31,254 bases of DNA from Penium margaritaceum. Lineage: Eukaryota; Streptophyta; Zygnematophyceae; Desmidiales; Peniaceae. The DNA lies in the NCBI GenBank assembly GCA_023375785.1, contig SZWC01008657.1, positions 24,381 through 55,634 on the forward strand, read 5' to 3'. Below are positions 1 through 9,336 of this stretch, piece after piece. The notes below the pieces were generated by a model, which was given only the letters and a program-made list of their open reading frames with translations, was not told where the DNA came from and did not search any database. The number at the start of each line of letters is the position of its first letter. Position 1 is the first letter of the stretch. Made by a program: the position numbers and the translations under genes.

Positions 1-24
1 GAGAGGGAGAGAGAGAGAGAGAGG
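1..24. repeat. (GA)n simple repeat at the left edge
   Basis: A nearly pure GA dinucleotide run begins the window and probably extends beyond it. On the minus strand the open frame of the neighbouring copia pol reads through it as alternating Leu-Ser, so the true pol stop is not visible here. Confidence 0.9.
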
Positions 25-1150
25 GTGCGGAGAGTGAGGAAACAAGACCAAGCACAACACAGAGGGCAGCGTGGCAATCCACCGAAAGAGCTTTGGTGAA
101 AACATTAGCTTTCTGGTCAGCAGTAGGGATGTAGAGCATGGAGACCTTGCCGTCAGTGATGGCGTCGTGAACGCAGTGATATTGATGGCGAACATGTTTG
201 GTGCGGTCGTGAAGGATAGGGTCCTCACTCAACGCAATTACACCTTCATTGTCACAGTAGATGGCTGTGGCATCGAGCTGACCAAAACCAAGCTCGGAGA
301 GAAGCATGCGCAGCCAGACGGCCTCCCAGGTGGCTTCACTTTCAACGATGTATTCAGCTTCAGTGTTGGAAAGGGCCACCACGGACTGTTTCTTTGAGCG
401 CCAGATTACGGGCCCAACATTGAGCATGAAAATGTATCCGGAGGTGGACCAACTGGTAGTTTGATCGCCAGAGAGATCAGCATCGCAAAAACTGAAAAGG
501 AAATTGTCGCCAGATTGGTAGCGGATGCCAAGAGTGGTATTAGAGAGTAGGTAGCGTACGCAACGCTTGGCGGCCACAAGGTGGACAGCTGTGGGATGTT
601 GGCAGCTCTGGCTGAGAATGCCCACGGCATAAGAGAGATCAGGGTGAGTGGCCACAAAAACGTACATCAGAGAACCAACGATGCTCGGAAAAAATTTAGC
701 GTCCATTGGCGGCAGGAGATCAACGGCCATTGAGGGCTTGATGAGACCATGTTGTGTACTGAGAGGAGTGGTGATGGGGTTGGCAACACCGAGTCTGAAC
801 TTTTAAGCAACATGTTGAGCGTAGGCGGCTTGCGTAAGGCAGACCGTGGGAGCCATGCCATCATGAGTGATTTGGATGCCAATGTATTACCGCAACTTGC
901 CCATATCTCTCATCTCAAAACGCCGAGAAAGGTGTTGTTTGAGCGTTGTGATGTCAGAAAGAGGTGACCCAAAGAGGGTGAGGTCATCGACATAGAGGAT
1001 GATGCCGATGGAAGTACCACCACCATGAAAGTAGACGGAGTGATGAGAGTGCAGCCTGGTCAGACCTTGATGAATGAAAAACTCGTGGATTTTAAGGTTC
1101 CACCAAGGTTTCCGCCGTGCGACTCTCCTAGTGGTGTTTGCACTGAGGTA
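2..1150 (-). pseudogene. Ty1-copia pol relic: end of reverse transcriptase and complete RNase H
   Basis: Read on the minus strand, this is the 3' end of a copia polyprotein that copies element RNA into DNA and degrades the RNA strand. The RT catalytic motif YVDD lies at 983-994, followed by a MRDMGKL stretch matching the conserved copia MKDLG region. RNase H follows with a DADLSGD motif, a SKKQSVVALSNTEAEY block (expected SKKQ...VA.SS.EAEY), a CDNEG motif and the terminal DRTKHV and FTKAL blocks. Only two in-frame stops interrupt it, TAA at 887-889 and TAA at 803-805. From 802 down to the window edge the frame is open for about 267 codons. The upstream part (gag, protease, integrase, first half of RT) is absent: similarity fades near 1150 around a degraded 'APRAW' region. 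Plus-strand open frames here are antisense shadows. Confidence 0.9.
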
Positions 1151-2076
1151 CATTGCAAAATACTTGCAGGATTAAGTAAACTTGTGTGAGACAATGCTTG
1201 GAATACAAGGAAACTTGGGCAATGAATGGATCTTTAGACTTGATGGATCATAATAAGGCAATGTACAAAGTCTTTGGGCAAGATTGGCATGCCTAGAAAA
1301 ACCCCTAGGCTTCCTTATGTACCATCTCCTATGAGCAAGAGCTCCTTGGCACTTTGAATCCCTTTATTGAGGTGAAATCATGCAAATAACGCATGCATCA
1401 TGTAGTGCACATTCCAAAATCTCCAACGTACCAAAGAATGCCTCAATAAATTAAAAATGGTTGAGTTTGGCTGTTTGAGAGATCCATGGGTGACTGCCAC
1501 TGGCTGCACCGCCACCGGGGGTCACAGCCGTCCACAGCGCCCTTGCCTGCAAATGAACCTTTAGTTGCCATCCCAAAGCACCCATGGACACCAATGAACC
1601 TTGCCTCATTGGCTAAGTGTCCATCCGGGGACGTTTTGGCTGTCGTGGGCGAGAAAGTCGCTTTGTCGTGCTTGGGGTCGAACCAGTACATCTCTCAATT
1701 TTTTTGGTTGCACCCCCCACCTTTGTATGGCCATATCTTTCTTTTCCATGCACCAAATGACCAGGTTCTTGGATCAAATTTGCATGGTTTTTCACATGGA
1801 GTATTATGGGTACATCAAACATGCATCTGAAGTCAACAAGATGACGTAATCACTGCCTCGACCAGCTGCTCCCATACTAATTATGCCAACCGTCCTAGGA
1901 CATGGTCGAACATTTCAGAACCTGCAAGAACAAAGTACCGGATCTCAAGGCAGGTGGCCAAAATGATTTGGCCAAATGGTGTACAAGTCTCGTGGTCAAT
2001 TAGCAATGGGTCATGATTGTAAGGACATAGTGTCCACACACGGAGTTTAGCGACTTGTGTGTTTTGGGACGTGACA
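1151..2076 (-). other. Non-coding stretch holding the 3' LTR start of gypsy element A
   Basis: No recognisable coding similarity is present on either strand. The right end has the layout of an LTR beginning on the minus strand: TGTCACGTCCC at 2076-2066 immediately follows a long polypurine tract. The LTR must extend toward lower coordinates, but its other end is not visible; the copia relic at 1150 sets a limit. No second copy of this LTR was found by eye in the window. Confidence 0.5.
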
Positions 2077-2099
2077 CTCCCCCCTCCCCCCCTCCCTTT
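2077..2099 (-). other. Polypurine tract of gypsy element A
   Basis: On the minus strand this is an almost uninterrupted purine run containing GGGAGGGGGGGAGGGGGG, directly followed by a TG-initiated sequence. In LTR retrotransposons the polypurine tract resists RNase H, primes plus-strand DNA synthesis and abuts the 3' LTR. It lies just downstream of the chromodomain codons, where a chromovirus tract is expected. Confidence 0.75.
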
Positions 2100-2140
2100 C
2101 AGTCGTGGAAAATTGGTGCCTTAGCATTCATGGGCCGGCG

Positions 2141-2449
2141 ACGCTGGTGAGAGCCGTCAATCAGATGATCAACTACAATGAGGTTGTTGTATGTCTATTG
2201 GCTATTGTGCACAGTGTCATACTTGCGCCACTTTGCCTGAAAGTTGGATGGTTTCTCACGGTGTTGATTTCTGAGAATATCCTTAATCATGTACTCTGTA
2301 TCCGCGTCCACTTGATTTGGATTTGGAATAGCAACATCTCTGCCAGGGCGGCTCTTTCTGGGGTCCCAGGATTGCTTAAGTTTGTTGAAGTGGAAGACCA
2401 GTTGGATCGCCTTGCTACCTGGTATGCAAACGCGAGCAAAAATTGGCAT
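2141..2449 (-). pseudogene. Gypsy A integrase C-terminus and chromodomain
   Basis: The open frame starts with the integrase C-terminal signature (VFHFNKLKQS, expected FHVSKLKP) and continues through a Pro/Asn linker into a chromodomain. The chromodomain shows TEYMIKDILR (expected EYEVEKILDHR), an AKWRKYD block (expected VKWKGY) and HNSQ (expected NTWEP), ending near LIDGSHQRRR just before the polypurine tract. One stop interrupts the end, near 2193. Chromodomains at this position define chromoviruses and bind modified histone tails, guiding integration toward heterochromatin. The aromatic cage looks incomplete, and the copy is not functional. Confidence 0.75.
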
Positions 2450-2689
2450 TCACTCGATGTCAACCGGGCCCAACCACCATGGTTTGAGCTTTGCAAATTT
2501 ATTTTCTCATAAATTGATGTTCGTTGATGATGCAATCGCTAGCAATGAACACGTCTTTGCTACAATGTCAATTTGCTGCTTGCTTCATCACTACATTCAT
2601 TTTTGGAATGGCCTGGTGTGCTTCATCCTAGATGCTGAAGAAGTTCCAAAGGTGGATGTCAGTCATGGGAATACAAGTGTGGCAATTTA

Positions 2690-3180
2690 ATTGTGGTGTT
2701 ATAGTGAGAAGTTTACCATAAACCGTTACGAATGGAATTTTACATGTTTTGGTGGAAGCCGCCTAGTAGTTTGCATGTTCGGTGGTTGCCATTTTTACGA
2801 CCCAACCAATGTCGTGAGGATTGCATAGCGTCTGGAGGAGATGTTTGAGCTTTTGATTGATTTGATCCATTTTCTTGTCAGTTTGAAGGCTGAATATCAT
2901 TGATAGATGGATCGGAATGTCATAGCGCATCATTCATTTGTTCAAAAAATGACTAACGAAGCGGCCCTCTCTCTGACTAATGATAGTACAATGCACTCCA
3001 TGCAACTGCGCGACCTGAATTAGAATCATTCACGTTGTTCCTTCTATGGCGATGGTGGTCATCGCCGGTGTTAAATTCTGGAGAATCTTTACACCACCAT
3101 GAGGATGGCATCATATCCTCTAGAGTGAGAAGTATTTCCGTCATGAAGTCCATGTTGATGTCGACCCACCACTCCATTGG
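2690..3180 (-). pseudogene. Gypsy A integrase core relic
   Basis: Integrase inserts the element DNA into the host genome. A frame starting near 3177 gives WWVDINMDFMT (expected W..VSMDFI). It shifts frame near 3122 to give RGYDAILMVV followed by a stop and RFSRI (expected G.DAI.VVVDRFSKM). Next come an EGTT and LHGV..TIIS stretch, then a TDKKMDQINQ block (expected QTDGQTERVN) and a tail ending in PF.TVYGK (expected PF...YG). At least three frame changes and several stops are present. The block closely resembles the integrase at 20590-21110 on the other strand, so both come from related elements. Confidence 0.75.
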
Positions 3181-3589
3181 ATCAAGGAGTGGTAGGAGCA
3201 GTCCCAGTGGCTTTGTACAACAATGTTTTTACCCCTGAAAGGTGTCGCATGTTCTGCACAATGTTGCCATATTGGTCTGCAATTGGTCCTTCTAGTAATA
3301 CTTTGCATGCTTCTTCAGCTTCTTGTCCTTGCGAAATCATTCACTTGGACCACTGTCATGGAATTCCTACAATAGAATCCGTTGTAACTCTTTTTTCGGT
3401 GGTAAAAAAACTATGGAAGTGTATCATCAACACCAGTATGGATCATTGAACAAAGAAATGGTTTTGTTGTTCCCGCCGAACTCCTTGTAACCCTTTGTAA
3501 CTAGCCTCAAAAGGTATGAATATCATGTAACAAGTAGTGTGTTTACATCGGCCATCAATTCCAGTCACCAATTTAGATAACCTCGTGAA
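3181..3589. other. Degenerate gypsy A interior without readable domain
   Basis: This span separates RNase H from integrase, where gypsy elements carry the zinc-binding N-terminal part of integrase. I could not recognise an HHCC pattern or an extended frame on either strand; it is probably heavily mutated element sequence. Confidence 0.4.
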
Positions 3590-3996
3590 TACGTTATCCC
3601 ATGTTGGTAATCAATAGCGTAGCCAAAGTTGGAATTGGGGAACTCCACCCATCAAGTTTGTTGTCGGTCTAGATTTGGTTGACTTCAGGTATTTGAGGGT
3701 GTGGTTGTCGAACCTATAGACATGTCATTGGCGTTCCAGATAACACCACCACATCTTGAATGTGTGCAGGACCACCATCATTTCTTTCTTGTATACTGTA
3801 TGGTTGAGCTCTATTTTGTGTAGTTTTTGCAATATAGATGTGACCTGTTGTTCTCTACTAGCGTTGTCTTGGAGGAGAACATGTCAGTATCCATGACATA
3901 ATCCAGCCCTTTATCCACTAATTGCAGGGCAAGCGCTAAGGTCAGAGCATCTCTCAAAGAGAAACACTTGTTGTTCATTGTCCTCCCCAATTCCAC
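3590..3996 (-). pseudogene. Gypsy A RNase H relic
   Basis: The frame from 3996 reads CFSLRDALTLALALQLVD and DYVMDTDM, matching the start of gypsy RNase H (F..LK.AL..APVL..pd....DTDAS). A later frame gives VLLQDN, then KKEMMVVLHTFKMWWCYLE (expected EKELLAIVHALK.WRHYL) and DNHTLKYL (expected TDH.SLKYL). These motifs occur in family order between RT and integrase. Several stops and frame changes are present. Confidence 0.7.
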
Positions 3997-4107
3997 ACAG
4001 TAGTTTTACGAGTGAGATCGGAGAGAGGTGGTGACACTCAAGTACAGTCCATTATAAATCAAGGGTAGTAGTTGTACAATCCTGGAAACAACTATATGTC
4101 CTGAACA

Positions 4108-4275
4108 CGATTGACGTCAGCAAACCAGTGACTGTCTCCACTTGCTTTGGGTCCATGGTGACCCCTCCGCCACCAATGATGTGGACCAAGTACTCGATCA
4201 AACGATGACTGAAGTCACACTTCGAGAAATTCCCATAGAACTTATCTCTTTTGTAAGATATTGAGAACCGTTTGA
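4108..4275 (-). pseudogene. Gypsy A reverse transcriptase C-terminal end, fused to copia RNase H
   Basis: The frame contains RDKFYGNFSKCDF followed by EYLVHIIGGGGVTMDPKQVE, matching the gypsy RT thumb region (KFYAKFSKCEF, FLGHVIS..GV.MDPKKVEAV). Just before it, a second frame gives QTVLNILQKR, also gypsy-like, so a one-base frame change lies near 4250. The same open frame (4495-4052, 147 codons) starts as copia RNase H, so the protein reading is a copia-to-gypsy chimera with the join between about 4262 and 4290. RT catalytic residues are not in this piece. Confidence 0.75.
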
Positions 4276-5616
4276 TGTGTATCATGTGAGTGTGAAGCAT
4301 GCCATTATGCTCAGCAATGCAACGAGTGCTTTCATTGTCGTAGTGAAGAGCAATGCAGCAAATGGACTGGTACAACTGTTCCATGAGACAACAAAGCCAA
4401 ATTCTTTTAGAGACACCCACACCTAGAGCGACATGCCCAGCCTCAGTCGAGCTGGCCACGACAAAACCTCGTTTTCCGCTCTTCCAAGAAACCACAGTGC
4501 CGTCGATGAGGAAGATATAACCAGATCAGCCACGTGCCTCACAATCTTGGGCTTAAACATTGTATGTGTATATGTGAACAACGACAGGGTTGTGCTCGGA
4601 AACACAAGCCAAGACGGGATGTGGACACAACGTGACGGACGACATGCAATGCTGCCTTGAGATGGAGGCAATGCAGGCAATTGGAGAACTGGGACAAGAC
4701 GTTGACCACAAATATAGCATCAGCACGTGTGGTAGTACCAAGAAACATGATATACCCAATAACCTAGAGGTAGATCGTAACGTCTACCAGGTCCCCCAAC
4801 CGCACATGGTCAGCACTCTTTAGAAGTCGCTGTCCGGTAGGCGTCATGGGCATCAATGCATGGGGAACATGTGCCAGGAGATCGACAAACCGCTCCCCCC
4901 AGATTACGTACATAACCGGCCTGATGCACGGCGAGCATCCGACGCTGACGGTCACACTCGATCTTTGTGCCAAATAAGACACGAGTATGGCCAAGATCCT
5001 TCATCTCGTATGTAGACTAGGGGAGGTGCTTCATAGCGTGGACAGCCCGTGGATCCGGCGAGGTGATGAGGAGATCGTCCACATAGACCAGGACGGCAAC
5101 GAGCAGTAGCGCAGGATCATTGACGAAGAGAGCAGGATCAAATGGATTGTGACAGTAGGCACCGCACTCAGTGGTGGCAAAAATCTCCAAGTTCTAGCAG
5201 CACGGAGATTGCTTTAACCCGTACAGCATCTTGCAAACGCGCCAGACGTGACCACTACCATCATCTAATCCAGGAGGCTGAGCAAGGTAGATCTCCTCAT
5301 CGAGGCATCCGTGCAAGAATGCATTGTTGACATCCACTTGGTGTAGTTCCCAGTCATGCTGGGCAACCTAGCTCAGGAGTGCCTTGGGGGTGGCGTACTT
5401 CTCCACAGGGACAAACGTGGCATTATACTCGAGGCCAGGCACTTGGGAAAAGCCCTTGGCAGCGAGGCAAGCCTTGTAGCCCTCAACTGTACCGTTGGGT
5501 TTCTCTTTGCGTCTGAACACTCAACGTGCGGCAATGGCTTTTCGACCAGGTGGGACGTCCACCAAGTCATAAATGCCATGCTCCATGATTGCATCGAGCT
5601 GCTCATGCATAGCCTA
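4262..5616 (-). pseudogene. Copia 2 reverse transcriptase and RNase H
   Basis: From 5613 the frame shows AMHEQLDAI (expected AM..EL.AL), then YDLVDVP, a KEKPNGTVE..KA block, [11 protein letters not shown] (expected QmDV.nAFL.G), MLYGLKQSP, and YVDD at 5074-5085, followed by YEMKDLGH. These are the classic copia RT blocks in order. The first frame has stops at 5521, 5368, 5194 and 5017, each explained by one C-to-T or G-to-A change from the family codon. Frame changes near 4890 and 4760 lead into TRADAIFVVNVLSQF (expected TRPDI.FAV..LSQF). RNase H follows: GYIFLIDGTVVSWKSGKRG, then SSTEAGHVALG and YDNEST. It stops at the TKHI-equivalent position. Confidence 0.88.
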
Positions 5617-6558
5617 CCCCCAAAGAGACGCATATGTGGCGGAACGGGCCTTGTAAATGGTGTGCGGATCAAGTGGGAAACTTGCATCGCCACGAGAAGT
5701 GAGTGCGGTGGTGACAGAGGTGTGAGGCACAACAAGGCTAGTCCCACCAACGACGAAAGCATGGAAAATATCGACTGCAATCAGGGAATATCCGACACCC
5801 AAGTTGGGCTAGACAACAGCCACGGCTAGACCAAGTGCATCCAAGCCATTGGCAGGAGCAGGCAGGTTAGTGGAAGGGACCAAGGCCGTGTTAGAAAGAC
5901 GAGCGGATGCAGACCGACTGGCAGAGGAGATAGAGCAAGAGGAGGACTACAAGGGACACAGGCGACCACCTAGAGCCCGACTGTATGGGGTAGGGAACGA
6001 CAAGAGTGGAGGAGCGACAAGGGCCACTGCATAAGGAACCAACAAGGGATCAAATTGAAGGGGAGAGGCGCCAGTTGATGGAGACGATGATGTAGGGGAG
6101 GATGTAAGAGATGATGCTAGTGATGAAGAGGAGACAACACCAGGTGATGTCACGAATACTGATGTAGACATAGATGAGGAGGAAGAGATGGATACAGAAA
6201 TATCCAGGGAGGCAAGCGGCAATATAGGTGTCAATGACGTAGGTAGTGATGCAGTGAGCCACACATGTGTGGGTACTGCAATGAAGGCCGGCCGGGACAC
6301 ATGTGAAACGGGAGGTTTATGGGAGCGTGAAGAGCCGCCAGAGGGCCAGCTGGGCCAAGAGTTGCCGGTAACACACGAGACTGGGCCAAAAGAGGGGACA
6401 TGATGGAAAATGACATGACTAAACTCTTGTCTCAGAGAGGAGAGCCTCACGTGACTCGATGACATGACGACTCTCTGGATCCCAATAATGCCATGCCTTG
6501 GACTATGGTGAGACACCAATGAACAAGCACACACGTCCGCGTGGGCAGAGCCTCCCAT
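5617..6558 (-). pseudogene. Copia 2 integrase-to-RT linker, Ser/Pro/Thr-rich
   Basis: This stretch continues the RT reading frame upstream, broken only by TAG at 5809-5811 and 5947-5949. The segment 6558-5947 encodes a 203-residue frame rich in Ser, Thr and Pro, with low-complexity runs around 6060-6190. Copia polyproteins typically carry such a variable hydrophilic linker between integrase and RT. Its first residues (RHGIIGIQRVVMSSSHVRL) match the end of the conserved integrase connecting region (..G.R.WDP....V.SRDV.F). The plus strand has no convincing coding content here. Confidence 0.65.
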
Positions 6559-7450
6559 CGCGCTGATCCTCAGGTAACCAGATACTAGTTACGCACTCCC
6601 AAACCCATGCAAGGCGCAAATCAGTGCGATGTTGGAACCATCGTTCGCATGGAGTCACGTGGTGTGGAAGGGGCCTATGAGGAATCCGGATCCACACCCA
6701 AGTCATGTCCTTCATGGCCTCATAAGCAGAGGTTTCAGACAGGCCAAACTCAACCGGCATGGTGCGAACCCCATCCGCAAGAGTGCAGTTCCAGAAATGC
6801 CATTTTAGTGAGGGGTGTAGGGTGCGGATGGCTCAAACCGAACACCAACCGAGGTAAGAAAACGTAGGTTGGGTCCAATGAACTCACTACCATGATCAGA
6901 AAAAAACACTTGTAGCTTGTGCTGGCAGGCATGCTCTTCTTGGACATGCCAGGACTGGATCTTGGAACCCACATCACTCTTGAGATGGAGGGGAAAGATC
7001 CAACGGAAGCGGGAATAGTCGTCACTCAGACAGAGAACATAACAACCACCACCAGGGAACTCAACTGGGAATGGTTCCATAACATCAGCATGCACAAGAG
7101 TGAGAGGCTCATGGGTGCAAGTCATGGAAATAGGCAAAGGGGAGCAATGCATTTTTCCTTGCACACAATCCGGGAAGTCAACAGTGCATGGAGCAGAGAA
7201 GGTGGCAGCATCCAGACGAGTGGCAGGTCGGCGGTGTAGCAGGTTGTGAATCACTGCAGTACTCACATGGCAGAGGCAACAATGAAGGAAGCGCGTATGC
7301 TCAGTAGAAAGCACAGGGGCAACATGGACGTGAGCCACAGCAACGATGGGCACGCTAGCTAAAAACAGAGGCACACTGTACAATTTGTCACAGCAAAGGC
7401 CACGGATCAGAGCACACCCAAACAATACCAATGCCATAAGACGTGACAAA
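6503..7450 (-). pseudogene. Copia 2 integrase
   Basis: From 7449 the frame includes a zinc-binding H...H...C...C stretch (HTRFLHCCLCHVS to CVQGKMH), then LTLVHADVMEPFPVEF with the first catalytic Asp. Next come CLSDDYSRFRWIF (expected FIDDYSR..WVYFL) and FFSDHGSEF with the second Asp (expected RSDNGGEF). It ends at TPH followed by TAA (6805-6807) where TPHQNG is expected, consistent with CAA changed to TAA. The continuation lies in another frame (6760-6503): EFGLSETSAYEAMKDMTWVWIRIPH and VWECVTSIWLPEDQR match the conserved integrase C-terminal half. At least two indels are implied near 6770 and 6520. This is one of the best-preserved integrases in the window. Confidence 0.85.
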
Positions 7451-7570
7451 TTCCCTGATCATCAAGGGTAGTGACTGACAGCAAGCTCACCTCAAGCGAG
7501 CCACTTACATGTTGTAAGTGGCTCCAGAATCTAGAATCCAAAAACCGTGAGAAACACGAGCAGGGTACGA
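7400..7570 (-). pseudogene. Copia 2 aspartic protease relic
   Basis: The frame ending at 7505 contains GFWILDSGATYNM, the copia protease active-site signature (W..DSGAT.HM); the catalytic Asp-Ser-Gly is intact. After a stop, another frame continues with a short region ending LDDQGICHVL. The protease cuts the Gag-Pol precursor. It lies about 200 bases before the integrase zinc-binding region, normal copia spacing. Confidence 0.8.
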
Positions 7571-8430
7571 GACATGACATGTAGTGACAGAACCTAACGT
7601 GGCAGCAGACGACAGAGCACAACCTAGACAATGGGCCAAAAGAAGGGGAAATGTAGCATGCTCCCACTCTGTAATCCATGCATCCCCACGCTTGGACCGC
7701 CCAACGCCGATCCTCAAAGGGATCCATCCGACTCACAATGGTGATCCCGGGAGCCGACTGCTAAACTCACACTGCATGAGACGGCGACTGGTCGTTGCTG
7801 AAAGGGCGCTGAGTGAGAAGCTGAGGAAGATGGGGTGGCTTACTAGGAGGAGCCCGAGACAAATGGCAGAGGAGGATTCGGGACGACTGCTGAAGCGGAC
7901 GTGGCCAGCCATTGTGGTAGTGTATAGCACACGGACGGCGGTCCCAAAATGGTGGGATACGAGTGGGGCGGGCCCCAGGGCCATCTAGCCAGTGGCACCA
8001 CTGTCACAGCCATTCCGGGGCTTGGACAGTAGCAAATGAGGGAATGGTCTCCCACAGCATGTGACAAACCCACACACTGGGGCCTCAACCATGAGGAGGA
8101 GGGGGTCTCTCTCAATGTTTGGAATAGATCTCCAAGTATTGGAGTCTTGACCACAAAATGGGAGAGAGGATGAAAAGAAAGCTCGCAAATGAAAAGAGAT
8201 ATTAGAAAGAATCTCAAAAAGGTGGTCTTCCGAGACAACGGGACAATTCCCCATATGTCCGGGTCTCGGCCGAGATTGTGCAAGGAGAGAAGGAAGCAAA
8301 GAAAAGTCCAATAATGAAAAAAAGAGCAAAAAAGGGTAAATAAAGAAATGAAAGAGGAAAGAAGAAAGGAGTTTAGGGGACAGGGTCACCAAGAAGGGTT
8401 GTCGACAAGATGGGCCCAGGTACACCCTTG
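7571..8430 (-). pseudogene. Possible copia 2 gag relic
   Basis: Position between PBS and protease predicts gag here. One minus frame (8425-7985) includes DHLFEILSNISF and then an LPF...NTWRSIPNIERDPLLLMVE stretch, reminiscent of the copia gag 'LLSSLP..YD......' region. No CCHC zinc knuckle could be confirmed; a GHVRFSS fragment near 7905 may be its remains. Similarity is weak and the call is mainly positional. Confidence 0.35.
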
Positions 8431-8579
8431 TCCTTTGTCTTTTTTGCTTCTGCTCGCAGAGCTGCTCCCGCCGGTAGCAGGACCTTGCTGGCAGATGAGC
8501 TCACTAATCGACAAGTTTGTCGATCGGCGAGCTTGTAGTCGGGAAGCTTCCATGTAGCTTCTTGAGAGCAAGCTGCCAC

Positions 8580-9065
8580 AACTACATGTGGCTGCTGGAT
8601 GCCGCGCTGTTGTGCGTAACCGGTGCGATGCCAATGTCGTCGCTACTAATGCGGCCGCTCCTGCTTGTGCTACAACTGGTGATACTGCCTAAGCTACACC
8701 TGCTACTACTACGTATTTGTTGCAGCTGCGGCTACTGCTGCTCGAGCAGTTGCTGCTGATTAGGCTGCCGCTACTACTACTAAGGCTGTCGGCATCGTTG
8801 CTGCAGCTACTATTGTTGCCGAGGTTGCTGCTATTGTTGCGTTGGAAACATAATACACTTCCGTGGTAGTTTTTGCTACTTCTGCCCTGCGCGACTACCA
8901 AATTCCTCTGTTGGTGTTGCTTCAGCCAATGCAATTGGCTTGACTGCTAGTGTTGCTGCTGCACAGTTCCTTAGCCACTGCTCTGGCTGTCCCTGTAGCT
9001 GCTATTTTTGCTGCTCCTGCACCTGCTACAGTTGCTGAGACCACAGATGATATTGCGGTGGCGGC
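8580..9065. repeat. Degenerate triplet-rich stretch (GCT/ACT type)
   Basis: The plus strand is dominated by GCT, ACT, GTT and CTG triplets, giving Ala/Thr/Val-rich or Leu-rich translation depending on frame; the minus strand gives Ser/Asn- or Gln-rich translation. The frame changes and stops repeatedly. It could be an old trinucleotide expansion or a low-complexity gag N-terminus of copia 2. No domain is recognisable. Confidence 0.6.
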
Positions 9066-9234
9066 CTAAGATGTCATCACTTGTGTAGTACGTTGCCACC
9101 AAGACAGCCACCGCGACAATGGAAACTGTAAAAAAAAACGGCAGCATTCCGCCTCTGGCACTGCCACAAGACTCCGTAACGTGAGCCCTCAGCTCAGGGT
9201 CTCCACGTTGCCAGGATGTTTACGCCCCACCCAA

Positions 9235-9259
9235 CCCAGCCCAGCCCAGCCCAGCCCAG
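9235..9259. repeat. (CCCAG)5 tandem repeat
   Basis: Five perfect copies of a 5-base unit. It lies about 65 bases beyond the PBS-like site of copia 2, in what would be its untranslated leader. Confidence 0.9.
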
Positions 9260-9322
9260 AGATGTCTACTACTGCTGCTGCTGCGTGCTGTATAGTGGGA
9301 CACGAGGATGGTCATTTCCCAA

Positions 9323-9336
9323 CTTATCTGATACAA
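9323..9336 (-). other. PBS-like site of copia 2
   Basis: The minus strand reads TTGTATCAGATAAG directly after a CA dinucleotide at 9338-9337. The usual plant copia primer site, complementary to the 3' end of initiator Met tRNA, is TGGTATCAGAGC. The match is imperfect, but its position at the end of a TG...CA segment and upstream of gag supports it. Confidence 0.5.

Larger units (their letters stand above)
2076..4275 (-). mobile_element. Ty3-gypsy element A, 3' half, chromovirus type
   Basis: On the minus strand the domains follow gypsy order: end of RT (4275-4108), RNase H (3996-3590), integrase core (3180-2690), integrase C-terminus and chromodomain (2449-2141), polypurine tract (2099-2077) and LTR start (2076). 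All coding parts carry frameshifts and stops, so the copy is dead. The 5' half is missing from this segment. A second gypsy fragment ending in the same RT region lies at 9867-12541 on the same strand, with a copia element between, so the two may be halves of one interrupted copy. Confidence 0.8.

Noticed and set aside
71-397. A 108-codon plus-strand open frame
   Set aside because: It is exactly antisense to well-conserved copia RNase H codons, and its protein matches nothing I know.
1486-1849. Overlapping frames of 82-114 codons on both strands
   Set aside because: No motif, no family resemblance and no supporting context; probably chance frames in LTR-type sequence.
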